Origin: an uncultured Actinomycetes bacterium
Lineage (GTDB): Bacteria > Actinomycetota > Actinomycetes > Nanopelagicales > Nanopelagicaceae
Length of the DNA stretch: 6,402 bases
Direction: 5' to 3'
Assembly (NCBI GenBank): GCA_903921405.1
Contig: CAIXPV010000136.1
Span: 1 to 6,402, forward strand
In this document: piece by piece, positions 1-5,781 of the stretch
How the letters are laid out: the number at the start of each line of letters is the position of its first letter
How positions within the stretch are numbered: the stretch's first letter is position 1
Program-made: the position numbers and the translations under genes
Notes under the pieces: model-generated
Database searches by the model: none
Seen by the model: the letters and a program-made list of their open reading frames with translations, nothing else
Told to the model about the DNA's origin: nothing

Positions 1-959
1 GACCAGCATTCTTTAAGACTACTCAGGCAAGCGGGCGTGTACCCCCCACGTGCAAATTCAGATGCAAGGACGTAATCAGCGTAAGGAGTTACTTGATCTA
101 AAGTGCGAACACTTGACTCATCACAGTCAGTATTAAAATCAATAAAAGCAAATTTGCGATTTCCATTCATTGAAACGACAGACTTCAGTAATTGATGCGC
201 ATCAACCTCCCTAATGCGCACTTCAAATAAGCCACCTACCCCTCCACCATGTCCAGTATATTTAAATGAATAATTATCGGACTTTGATTGATTAAAGAAT
301 GCTGCGAAAATCTCTTTGGACGCTTGCGCCAGTTGAGCACTGTAATTTATATAATCCAAGCCAGAGTAAACATTTAAGGGAAGTTGACGGACGATAAACT
401 GCTTCATATAACTTTCAATGCTCGGAACGTCTGAACATTTTGAATACCCGAGATCGTAAAACTGTCCAAAATTTCCTGCGTCTGCCTTACTGAAAGTCGT
501 ATTTGGGTAGGTTAAGCAGAAGGCGAAAGCAGAAGTATTGATTATTGAGTGATCAAAGTGATAAAGAACCAAACTGTCATTGTAGATAAGTGCTCGATAA
601 ATACTGATCCGGTTGGGTGAAGGAAACGGCAAATTTAATGTGTCCAAAGTATCTGAAGAGAATTCATTTGCCCATGCATATTTACCATCATTTTCAACAC
701 CAGCAGGTGAACCCCAAAACCCAAATTCTATTTGAGAAAGCATCGGCAAGCCTGTGGGTGATGTGTATGACTCGATTACGCCAGAACCTTTTGGATTTGG
801 AATAGTTGTATAGCTCATGCTGGCTATTGGCATCAGAGGAGAGTCCTGAATTGTTTTAACTACTAGAGTTTCGGCAGCATGAGACTCGACCGTTATCAAA
901 TTACTAAATAATAAAGTTAGCGTCAGGAACTTGATTATGGCCGCTAGCCTTGATCTCAT
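1..959 (-). CDS. Exported clostripain/C11-like cysteine peptidase candidate, 3' end cut by the window
   Basis: This reading frame starts at an ATG (957-959) and stays open for 319 codons to the window edge, so its C-terminus is missing. Residues 1-28 look like a Sec signal peptide: RSR n-region, a hydrophobic stretch from about residue 5 to 24, and cleavage probably after S-H-A (residue 28). The middle is not recognisable. From about residue 230 it resembles clan CD (caspase-fold) peptidases, best the C11/clostripain family: NYSFKYTGHGGG with His237, then the hydrophobic strand KFAFIDFNTDC with Cys279, then YADYVLASE (residues 293-301). The 42-residue His-Cys spacing fits that clan. The usual D-A-C around the cysteine and the Trp after HGGG are absent, so a diverged or inactive member is possible. 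If active it would cleave proteins outside the membrane. No strong ribosome binding site precedes the ATG; an in-frame TAA lies about 57 nt upstream. Base composition is AT-richer than the transporter genes. The reading frame is near certain; the family is moderately supported. Confidence 0.75.
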   Translation of the reverse strand, partial: MRSRLAAIIKFLTLTLLFSNLITVESHAAETLVVKTIQDSPLMPIASMSYTTIPNPKGSGVIESYTSPTGLPMLSQIEFGFWGSPAGVENDGKYAWANEFSSDTLDTLNLPFPSPNRISIYRALIYNDSLVLYHFDHSIINTSAFAFCLTYPNTTFSKADAGNFGQFYDLGYSKCSDVPSIESYMKQFIVRQLPLNVYSGLDYINYSAQLAQASKEIFAAFFNQSKSDNYSFKYTGHGGGVGGLFEVRIREVDAHQLLKSVVSMNGNRKFAFIDFNTDCDESSVRTLDQVTPYADYVLASEFARGGYTPACLSSLKECW

Positions 960-1063
960 CTGTCGAGAGTAGCCCAAACGATTGTGTTTAGTGCCACTTT
1001 GGTTGGACTGGATTTAAAAGTCGCTTAGGAATCAAAACCACCACAATTCGGAAATTGTGCGTG
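960..1063 (-). other. Intergenic gap between livF and the peptidase-like gene
   Basis: This 104-bp gap follows the last transporter gene and precedes the exported protein, both read on the minus strand. It holds a hairpin close to the livF stop (1042-1059) and then a leader for the next gene. I see no convincing -35/-10 pair and no Shine-Dalgarno sequence directly before the ATG at 959. The exported protein probably has its own weak promoter here, or relies on read-through. Confidence 0.6.
1042..1059 (-). terminator. Terminator-like hairpin after livF
   Basis: A perfect 7-bp inverted repeat (CACAATT / AATTGTG) encloses a TCCG tetraloop and begins 4 bases past the livF stop codon. On the minus strand it is followed by GTGGTTTTGATT, which gives only a short, interrupted U-run. 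The stem is AT-rich and therefore weak. The position suits an intrinsic terminator for the transporter operon, possibly a leaky one; the poor U-tract keeps confidence modest. Confidence 0.4.
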
Positions 1064-1756
1064 TCAGCCGACTCCTAGATAGCTCTCCTGTACTCGTGGA
1101 TCAGCCAGTAGGTCACTAGCTTTACCTGAGAGCACACAATGGCCAGCCTCTAAAACATAGGCATTCGTAGCGATAGTTAAGGCGGCATCGACATCTTGAT
1201 CAACCATCAAGATAGATGTTCCAGACTCGGCAATGCTAGGAAGGGCTTGAATAATCTCATCGACGACCACGGGAGCAAGGCCAAGAGAGAGCTCATCGAT
1301 AACAATTAAATTCGGCTTACTCATTAGGCCTCGAGCGATAGCGCACATCTGCTGTTCGCCACCGGACATGCTTCCAGCAATCTGATTAAGACGTTCACCA
1401 AGGCGTGGAAATAAGTCAACAACGTGATCGACACTTGTCTCTTTAGTACGCCATGCACCAAGGATTAGATTTTCCCGAACAGTTAAGCCAGGAAATAATC
1501 GACGACCTTCGGGCACATGGGCGATTCCACGCGAGACAATCTCTTCAATCGACTGTCCCTTAATACTCTCACCCAGAAAATCTACTGATCCAGACTTCAC
1601 CGGAATCATTCCCGTAATTGCTCGCAGCAAAGTAGTTTTTCCAGATCCATTGGGGCCAACTAAAGCCACGATCTCATTTTCGCCAACGGCAAAATCGATA
1701 TCCCATAGAACTTGAATTCGACCGTAACCTGTGCAAAGTTTCTTTACCTCAAGCAT
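1064..1756 (-). CDS. livF: HAAT-family ABC transporter ATPase, LivF type
   Basis: This 230-residue cytoplasmic ATPase is one of the two nucleotide-binding subunits that drive import through LivH/LivM. Visible motifs are Walker A GPNGSGKTT (residues 34-42), the LivF-typical Q-loop region VPEGRRLFPGLTVREN (81-96), the ABC signature MSGGEQQ (130-136), Walker B LIVIDE ending in the catalytic Glu155, the D-loop SLGLAP (157-162), and MVDQDV (184-189) where LivF proteins usually carry VEQN in place of the H-loop histidine. The length matches the family norm of about 230-240. The residue after the catalytic Glu is Leu (DEL), where Pro is usual (DEPSLGLAP). It is the last gene of the operon: its ATG shares one base with the livG TAA (TAATG), and AGGA lies 8 nt upstream. 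LivF is clearly distinguished from LivG by GEQQ, SLGLAP and its short length. Confidence 0.96.
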   Translation of the reverse strand: MLEVKKLCTGYGRIQVLWDIDFAVGENEIVALVGPNGSGKTTLLRAITGMIPVKSGSVDFLGESIKGQSIEEIVSRGIAHVPEGRRLFPGLTVRENLILGAWRTKETSVDHVVDLFPRLGERLNQIAGSMSGGEQQMCAIARGLMSKPNLIVIDELSLGLAPVVVDEIIQALPSIAESGTSILMVDQDVDAALTIATNAYVLEAGHCVLSGKASDLLADPRVQESYLGVG

Positions 1757-1770
1757 TAGGCATTTCCTTT
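1754..1770 (-). promoter_or_regulatory. livG/livF coupling junction with Shine-Dalgarno
   Basis: The livG stop TAA (1756-1758) and the livF ATG (1754-1756) share one base as TAATG. An AAAGGAAA stretch inside the livG 3' end (1763-1770) puts AGGA 8 nt before the ATG. This indicates translational coupling and supports this livF start. Confidence 0.8.
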
Positions 1771-2514
1771 CTGACGCTTTGCATATCGGTGACCTAAATA
1801 CACTTCGATCACTCGCGGATCTGCCAAGACTTCATGTGCGCCGCCCTGCATCAATACTTTGCCTTGAGCAAGTACAAGAACTCGATCACTAACGGCCACG
1901 ATCGCCTTCATTACATGCTCAACGACAATTACAGTAGTTCCGCGCGCTTTTAACGTACGAATCAACTCGAGGCTTGGTTCGATCTCAGTGGGGCGCAACC
2001 CTGCCATAACTTCATCAAGTAGAAGCAACCGGGGCTTAGTAGCTAAGGCCTTTGCGAACTCAAGTCGTCTGATATCTGCAGTAGATAGCTCTCCTGGCAT
2101 CCGATCACCAGAACCGCCAAGTCCAACCTCTTCTAGAATCGCTTCGGCCTGTTCAAGTGCTACCGACAGGCGATTAGTTCCATGTGACTCATACATAATT
2201 CCTACTGCAATATTTTGACGAACAGTCATACCGTTAAACGGTTTAACAATTTGAAAAGTTCGAGCAACTCCGGCACGTGCGATATCCCAAGGAGCTTGAC
2301 CTGTCATATCTTTTCCATCAATCAAGACTTGTCCCGAGGTTGGCTTAATATGCCCAGTAACTAAGTTAATGAAAGTACTTTTACCGGCGCCATTTGGCCC
2401 GATGACTCCAAGAATCTCGCCCTGATTAACGCTAAAAGAGACATCAGAGACGGCATCCAAGGCGCCGAATCGGCGACCAAGTCCACGAGTCTCCAAAATT
2501 GGAACGGTGCTCAT
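1756..2514 (-). CDS. livG: HAAT-family ABC transporter ATPase, LivG type
   Basis: This 252-residue cytoplasmic ATPase is the partner of LivF. It has Walker A GPNGAGKST (residues 39-47), the LivG-typical Q-loop GVARTFQIVKPFNGMTVRQN (82-101, Gln88), Walker B LLLLDE with Glu168, the D-loop region VMAGLRPTE (169-177), and VVEH with the H-loop His200. The C-terminal tail (VLADPRVIEVYLG) is characteristic of LivG. The ABC signature is degenerate: LSTADIRRLE (143-152) stands where LSYGQQRRLE or LSGGQ would be expected; related LivG-like proteins with DEVMAGL also tend to have loose signatures, so the protein is probably functional. Its ATG lies in an ATGA overlap with the livM stop and is preceded by GGAGG 8 nt upstream, the strongest Shine-Dalgarno in the window. 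The transported solute is not set by this subunit. Confidence 0.96.
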   Translation of the reverse strand: MSTVPILETRGLGRRFGALDAVSDVSFSVNQGEILGVIGPNGAGKSTFINLVTGHIKPTSGQVLIDGKDMTGQAPWDIARAGVARTFQIVKPFNGMTVRQNIAVGIMYESHGTNRLSVALEQAEAILEEVGLGGSGDRMPGELSTADIRRLEFAKALATKPRLLLLDEVMAGLRPTEIEPSLELIRTLKARGTTVIVVEHVMKAIVAVSDRVLVLAQGKVLMQGGAHEVLADPRVIEVYLGHRYAKRQKGNA

Positions 2515-2527
2515 AGTCGATACCTCC
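2511..2527 (-). promoter_or_regulatory. livM/livG ATGA overlap with strong Shine-Dalgarno
   Basis: The livG ATG (2512-2514) overlaps the livM stop TGA (2511-2513) by the ATGA arrangement. GGAGG (2523-2527) sits 8 nt upstream within the livM coding end. This fixes the livG start and indicates coupled translation of permease and ATPase. Confidence 0.85.
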
Positions 2528-3536
2528 GAATATTTGCCAGCAGTGAATAATCCTTGGTTCGACGACCCTCTCGGAAGTAATTAACGGCTCCTTGTGGAAT
2601 CAAAATTACTGCCAGAATAATGATGGCGGCCAATATGAAGGTATGCACATTTGTAAAGTGCTCGCGTAAGTACTCGGAGATAAATTGCAGTCCGATGGCA
2701 CCTAACAGAGGCCCGACAACAGTTCCGCTTCCGCCGATAACTACCATCATGATCATGAGCACGGTAATTTCAACATCGAATAAACGTTCAGGGAAGATAG
2801 TTACTTGTTGAAATACATAGCTAGCACCAACCACGCCGGTGATAAAGGCTGAGAGTGAGTACGCCATAACCTTACTTCGAACTGTGTTGATGCCAACTGC
2901 AGCTGCTGCATCTTCATTTTGATGAATAGCTCGAAGGCCATAACCAAACTTATTTCGAGACACTAATGTTCCAATACCAACTGCGAACAACGCTAATCCA
3001 AGGAAGAGAAGGTAGAAGCCCGCATCTCCAAGATACTGAGTCTTAGCAAATGTACCGGCGATAGGAACGCTAATTCCAGCACCACCACCAGTTAAATCAG
3101 GAAGGTTAATTACAACTTCACGCATGCCTTCGGCAACGCCCAAAGTGGCAATCGCAAAGTAGTGGCCTTTAAGTTTAAGCAATGGTTGACCAATGAGGGC
3201 AGCAAAGACTGCGGCAAAGACTCCTGCTAACGGAAGCGCCAACCAGAAACTGAAATGAAATTTAAGCATCACGACTGCAGTGAAATATCCACCCATACCA
3301 AAGAAGACAACCTGACCAAATGATGCATAGCCAGTAAAGCCACCAATAATGTTCCACGCTTGAGAAAGTGCAATGAACATAAAGATCGTGGATACAGCAC
3401 GAAGTTCCCCACCTGGAAGTTTGGTTCTGATGACAAGGGCCAGAGCTATGACAATCAGAACCAGCGCTCCCTCAAGCATGGTTCGTTGTGAACCCTTTCC
3501 TTTTAAGCCTTGTATGCCTTTGTTCATTGTGGTCAT
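2511..3536 (-). CDS. livM: HAAT-family ABC transporter permease, LivM type
   Basis: This 341-residue inner-membrane permease pairs with LivH to form the translocation channel. Hydrophobic segments lie at about residues 21-36, 47-65, 69-90, 96-116, 125-145, 172-193, 223-244, 256-283 and 297-314. Family landmarks are WNIIGGFTGYASFGQ (61-75), the GHYFAIATLGVAEGMREVV block (124-142), the TGGGAGI stretch (149-155), the EAA-like cytoplasmic loop GYGLRAIHQNEDAAAAVGI (198-216) that docks the ATPases, and VVIGGSGTVVGPLLGA (265-280). The N-terminus is a short basic tail, as usual in LivM. The ATG overlaps the livH TAA as TAATG, with GGAG 5 nt upstream; a second in-frame ATG at codon 4 is a less well placed alternative. 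Together with livH, livG and livF it makes a complete set, and nothing in it looks damaged. Confidence 0.95.
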   Translation of the reverse strand: MTTMNKGIQGLKGKGSQRTMLEGALVLIVIALALVIRTKLPGGELRAVSTIFMFIALSQAWNIIGGFTGYASFGQVVFFGMGGYFTAVVMLKFHFSFWLALPLAGVFAAVFAALIGQPLLKLKGHYFAIATLGVAEGMREVVINLPDLTGGGAGISVPIAGTFAKTQYLGDAGFYLLFLGLALFAVGIGTLVSRNKFGYGLRAIHQNEDAAAAVGINTVRSKVMAYSLSAFITGVVGASYVFQQVTIFPERLFDVEITVLMIMMVVIGGSGTVVGPLLGAIGLQFISEYLREHFTNVHTFILAAIIILAVILIPQGAVNYFREGRRTKDYSLLANIRRYRL

Positions 3537-3545
3537 TAGATCTCC
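3534..3545 (-). promoter_or_regulatory. livH/livM coupling junction with Shine-Dalgarno
   Basis: The livH TAA (3536-3538) and the livM ATG (3534-3536) overlap as TAATG. GGAG (3542-3545) lies 5 nt before the ATG. This supports the first ATG as the livM start rather than the one at codon 4. Confidence 0.75.
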
Positions 3546-4420
3546 ACTCTTGCTGCATAGAAAGCCTTGCCGACTAATCCATTTGGTCTAAAAATCAGCA
3601 CCAAGATTAGAACTAGGAAAGCGATGCCATTAACCCATGTTCCAGATAGATACTGCCCGGCCCATGCTTCAACTAGACCAATGAGCAAACCGCCAACGAG
3701 AGCCCCGTACATATTGCCAAGGCCGCCAAGAACAGCGACGACGAAGGCCATTAAAGTAAATTTACCCGCCTTAGATGGATCAAATGTTTCGATGGTTGCA
3801 ATCATCGTGCCTGCCATACCAGCTAAAGCGGCCGAGATCGCAAACGTTAAGGCATATACATGACGAGCGCGAATTCCCATAAGACGAGCAGCACCACGAT
3901 CCATGCCAGTCGCCATAATCGAAATACCTGTACGAGTGCGTTTTACAAATGCAACAAGGGCAAATGTAATAACGATCGCTAACAAAAATGCAAGAAGCCG
4001 TACAAGTGGGATCCGAATATTTCCAATCTCAAAGCTATTACTGCCATATGAGGTTTGAATACTTCTAAAGTCTGCAGTAAATACAAGGTTCATACCCTGA
4101 ATCAAAGCCATATTGATTCCAAAGGTAAGTAGCAGAGTTATGAAAACCGGTCCATTGACAATCAAGTTAATAAGGTAACGCTGGATGACATACCCGACGC
4201 AAAACAGGACAATCGCCGAGACAAACATTCCCAGAAAGGGATCTAGCCCAAACCAGCCCTGTACTTCCCATGCAATGTATGCACCCAGAATTACAAATGC
4301 ACCGTGACTTAAGTTAACGATATTCATGATGCCCCACACCAGAGAGAACCCCACTGCCACTAAGGCAAGAAGTCCTCCCTGGAGTAGACCATAAGCCGTA
4401 ACTTGGAGGAATGTATCCAC
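3536..4420 (-). CDS. livH: HAAT-family ABC transporter permease, LivH type
   Basis: This 294-residue inner-membrane permease is the partner of LivM. It opens with the LivH hallmark GLLQGGLLALVAVGFSLVWG followed by IMNIVNLSHGAF (residues 11-42). Further hydrophobic segments lie at about 63-80, 91-113, 138-159, 188-210, 220-253 and 264-277. The EAA-like loop that contacts the ATPases is RTGISIMATGMDRGAARLMGI, whose core is at 163-183; GGLGNMYGALVGGLLIGLVE begins at 232 and LIFRPNGLVG at 275, both typical of the family. Length is normal (about 290-310). The start is GTG (4418-4420): it gives the canonical short N-terminus and has AGGT 9 nt upstream. It lies 22 nt downstream of the solute-receptor stop, so the two are almost certainly co-transcribed. 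Confidence 0.95.
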   Translation of the reverse strand: MDTFLQVTAYGLLQGGLLALVAVGFSLVWGIMNIVNLSHGAFVILGAYIAWEVQGWFGLDPFLGMFVSAIVLFCVGYVIQRYLINLIVNGPVFITLLLTFGINMALIQGMNLVFTADFRSIQTSYGSNSFEIGNIRIPLVRLLAFLLAIVITFALVAFVKRTRTGISIMATGMDRGAARLMGIRARHVYALTFAISAALAGMAGTMIATIETFDPSKAGKFTLMAFVVAVLGGLGNMYGALVGGLLIGLVEAWAGQYLSGTWVNGIAFLVLILVLIFRPNGLVGKAFYAARVEI

Positions 4421-4442
4421 CGATTAACGACCTGTAACGTTA
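4418..4442 (-). promoter_or_regulatory. GTG start of livH with ribosome binding site and small hairpin
   Basis: The 22-bp gap after the receptor gene carries AGGT (4430-4433), 9 nt before the GTG start of livH. A 5-bp inverted repeat (TAACG 4425-4429 / CGTTA 4438-4442) places this ribosome binding site in its 8-nt loop. The stem is weak. A small structure here could affect how much permease is made relative to receptor, but that is inference. Confidence 0.45.
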
Positions 4443-5663
4443 TTACTTAACATATGGCCAAATCATCTTTGCCTGAGCAATTGCACGAGGCCAGACAGTA
4501 ATGATTTTGCCCTTTTGAATCTGAATGACAACCATTGGCTTGAAAGTATTTTGACCAGTGGAATCAAACTTAATCCGACCAAAGAATGACTGCACATCTA
4601 GAGCTGAAAGTGCGGTCTTGATCTTGTCTGCATCTGCAGATTTAGTCTTTTCAATAGCTAAGACCATTGCAAGGCATGCAGCACTGGCTTCAGCGTTGTG
4701 ATAAGTAGCTTCGTGACCAAATCGTGCCAAGAACTCAGAAGCGTAGTTACTTGCCTTTCCGAAGTACTTCTCCTGACCTTTAACAACTGAGCTCCACTGA
4801 CTTGATCCCAAAACATTTTCAGCTAGAGGTCCAAGCGTTGTTGCAAAATCTAGAATTGGAGGAGCAACGGTCTGAGCAAAGGACTTAGGGGTTATCCCTA
4901 ACTCTTTGGCCTGCTTAATCATGGCAACACCTTCTACAAAGTGGACTGAACCAAGAATGACATCTGGCTTGTCGGCTTTGATTTTATTAAGTGCCGCGCT
5001 GACATCTGACGTTGCATTTGGGAAGTACTGAGGTCCGATAACAGTAAAACCAAGTGCTGTAGCTGCCTTCATTCCACCAAGTGTGACTGTCTTGGAGAAA
5101 CCATCATCGGCAGAGAGAAAAGCCATTGTTACTGGCTTTGGTTTTGCCATTTCAGAAATTGCCTTAACCATACTTGTGGCATATTCGCTTGCAGGTGACA
5201 TTACGTTGAAGGTACGTGTGTAACCCTTATTAAAGATTGCATCATCTGCACCACCTGAATCCACCATCGTCTGCTTATTAAGCTCTACAACTGCGGCTTG
5301 GGCGTTAACGTTTGCAGAGCCATATGAACTCAAGATCAACTTAATACCCTTGTCGTTGAACTTAGAAAGATTTTGGGCTGCTACGTCAGGCTTTGATGTG
5401 TCATCTTGATAAACAATATCAATCTTCTTCTGCTTGCCGCCAATAGTTGCAGTACTGAGAGCATTAACTTTTTCCTGACAGAATTGATAACCTTCTTTTG
5501 TCAGCAATCCTTCTTTAGCTAAGGAGCCAGTTAATGGAACAGATGCACCTAGTGTGATTGTCACTACATCAGCAGCACTTGCAGCGGGTATTGCATTGAT
5601 TCCAAATACTGCCAAACATGACGCAGCAATAATCGCAGCGCTAGTACGAGGGGTTTTCTTCAT
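4443..5663 (-). CDS. HAAT-family ABC transporter solute-binding protein (branched-chain amino acid/amide type)
   Basis: This 406-residue exported receptor has the type I periplasmic-binding fold (Peripla_BP_6 / LivJ-LivK-like). It captures the solute and delivers it to LivH/LivM. Residues 1-30 form a signal peptide (KK n-region, hydrophobic core, ASA-AD cleavage at 30/31). The mature part begins with VTITLGASVPLTGSLAKEG (34-52), the standard first strand and loop; then IDIVYQDDTSKPDVAAQN (81-98), the ligand-loop region SSYGSANVNAQAAV (112-125), the inter-lobe strand VTMAFLSADDGFSKT (178-192), and DVILGSVHFVEGVAMIKQAKELG (234-256). The C-terminal lobe includes FFGRIKFDSTGQN (360-372). Cys16 (AASC) is not in a proper lipobox, so a soluble or loosely attached receptor is likelier than a lipoprotein. 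The start is secure: TGA lies two codons upstream, and a purine-rich Shine-Dalgarno precedes it. The gene ends with tandem TAA codons. Ligand identity cannot be assigned. Confidence 0.93.
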   Translation of the reverse strand: MKKTPRTSAAIIAASCLAVFGINAIPAASAADVVTITLGASVPLTGSLAKEGLLTKEGYQFCQEKVNALSTATIGGKQKKIDIVYQDDTSKPDVAAQNLSKFNDKGIKLILSSYGSANVNAQAAVVELNKQTMVDSGGADDAIFNKGYTRTFNVMSPASEYATSMVKAISEMAKPKPVTMAFLSADDGFSKTVTLGGMKAATALGFTVIGPQYFPNATSDVSAALNKIKADKPDVILGSVHFVEGVAMIKQAKELGITPKSFAQTVAPPILDFATTLGPLAENVLGSSQWSSVVKGQEKYFGKASNYASEFLARFGHEATYHNAEASAACLAMVLAIEKTKSADADKIKTALSALDVQSFFGRIKFDSTGQNTFKPMVVIQIQKGKIITVWPRAIAQAKMIWPYVK

Positions 5664-5671
5664 ATTTCAAA

Positions 5672-5682
5672 CTCACTTCCTT
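5672..5682 (-). promoter_or_regulatory. Ribosome binding site of the solute-binding protein
   Basis: The minus strand reads AAGGAAGTGAG here. GGAAG is 12 nt and GTGAG 8 nt before the ATG at 5663, so either part could pair with 16S rRNA. An in-frame TGA lies just before the start, so no longer protein is possible. Confidence 0.6.
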
Positions 5683-5703
5683 GGGAGTTGATTGATTACC
5701 GTG

Positions 5704-5732
5704 AAAGTAATGCCAACGCCACAACAAGTGAA
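5704..5732 (-). promoter_or_regulatory. Weak sigma-70-like promoter candidate for the transporter operon
   Basis: On the minus strand TTCACT (5727-5732) and TACTTT (5704-5709) are separated by 17 bp. They match the -35 and -10 consensus at 4 of 6 and 3 of 6 positions. Transcription would start near 5697, giving a leader of about 35 nt. The match is weak and such boxes arise by chance, so this rests mainly on position. Confidence 0.3.
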
Positions 5733-5736
5733 CACA

Positions 5737-5762
5737 AAACTCGAGAGGTACCCCTACAGTTT
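5737..5762. repeat. 26-bp dyad: operator or terminator candidate
   Basis: Two nested inverted repeats share one centre at 5749/5750. The outer arms AAACT (5737-5741) and AGTTT (5758-5762) are perfect; the inner AGAGGT / ACCCCT pair (5744-5755) matches at 5 of 6 positions around a GGTACC core. In all, 10 of 13 base pairs are complementary. In minus-strand RNA the inner mismatch becomes a G-U pair, and a run of four Us lies on the 3' arm. It could terminate the oxidoreductase transcript, or bind a dimeric regulator just upstream of the promoter candidate. Confidence 0.4.
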
Positions 5763-5781
5763 CCGTAAAGACGGACAGAGA

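Larger units (their letters stand above)
5664..5781 (-). other. Intergenic gap and leader between the oxidoreductase and the transporter operon
   Basis: This 118-bp gap separates two genes read in the same direction and is the only sizeable non-coding stretch before the transporter operon. In transcription order it holds a small 5-bp hairpin (5762-5775), a 26-bp dyad (5737-5762), a weak promoter candidate (5704-5732) and the receptor's ribosome binding site (5672-5682). The contents suggest that the operon is transcribed at least partly on its own. Confidence 0.6.

Noticed and set aside
617..805. Plus-strand open frame of 62 codons
   Set aside because: It lies antisense inside the peptidase-like gene, whose frame is open for 319 codons with a signal peptide and motif order. 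The product has no recognisable domain and there is no good ribosome binding site.
1988..2218. Plus-strand open frame of 76 codons within livG
   Set aside because: It is the antisense shadow of a clearly conserved ATPase; the serine/arginine-rich product is typical of reversed coding sequence.
2620..2811. Plus-strand open frame of 63 codons within livM
   Set aside because: Antisense to conserved transmembrane coding sequence, with no independent support.
3373..3863. Two plus-strand open frames (3373-3591 and 3567-3863) across the livM/livH junction
   Set aside because: Both are antisense to conserved permease sequence and give low-complexity proline/arginine/threonine-rich products. No promoter or ribosome binding site supports them.
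5762..5775. 5-bp hairpin TCCGT/ACGGA as the oxidoreductase terminator
   Set aside because: The stem is short and is followed by AAAC rather than a U-run. The adjacent 26-bp dyad is a better candidate.
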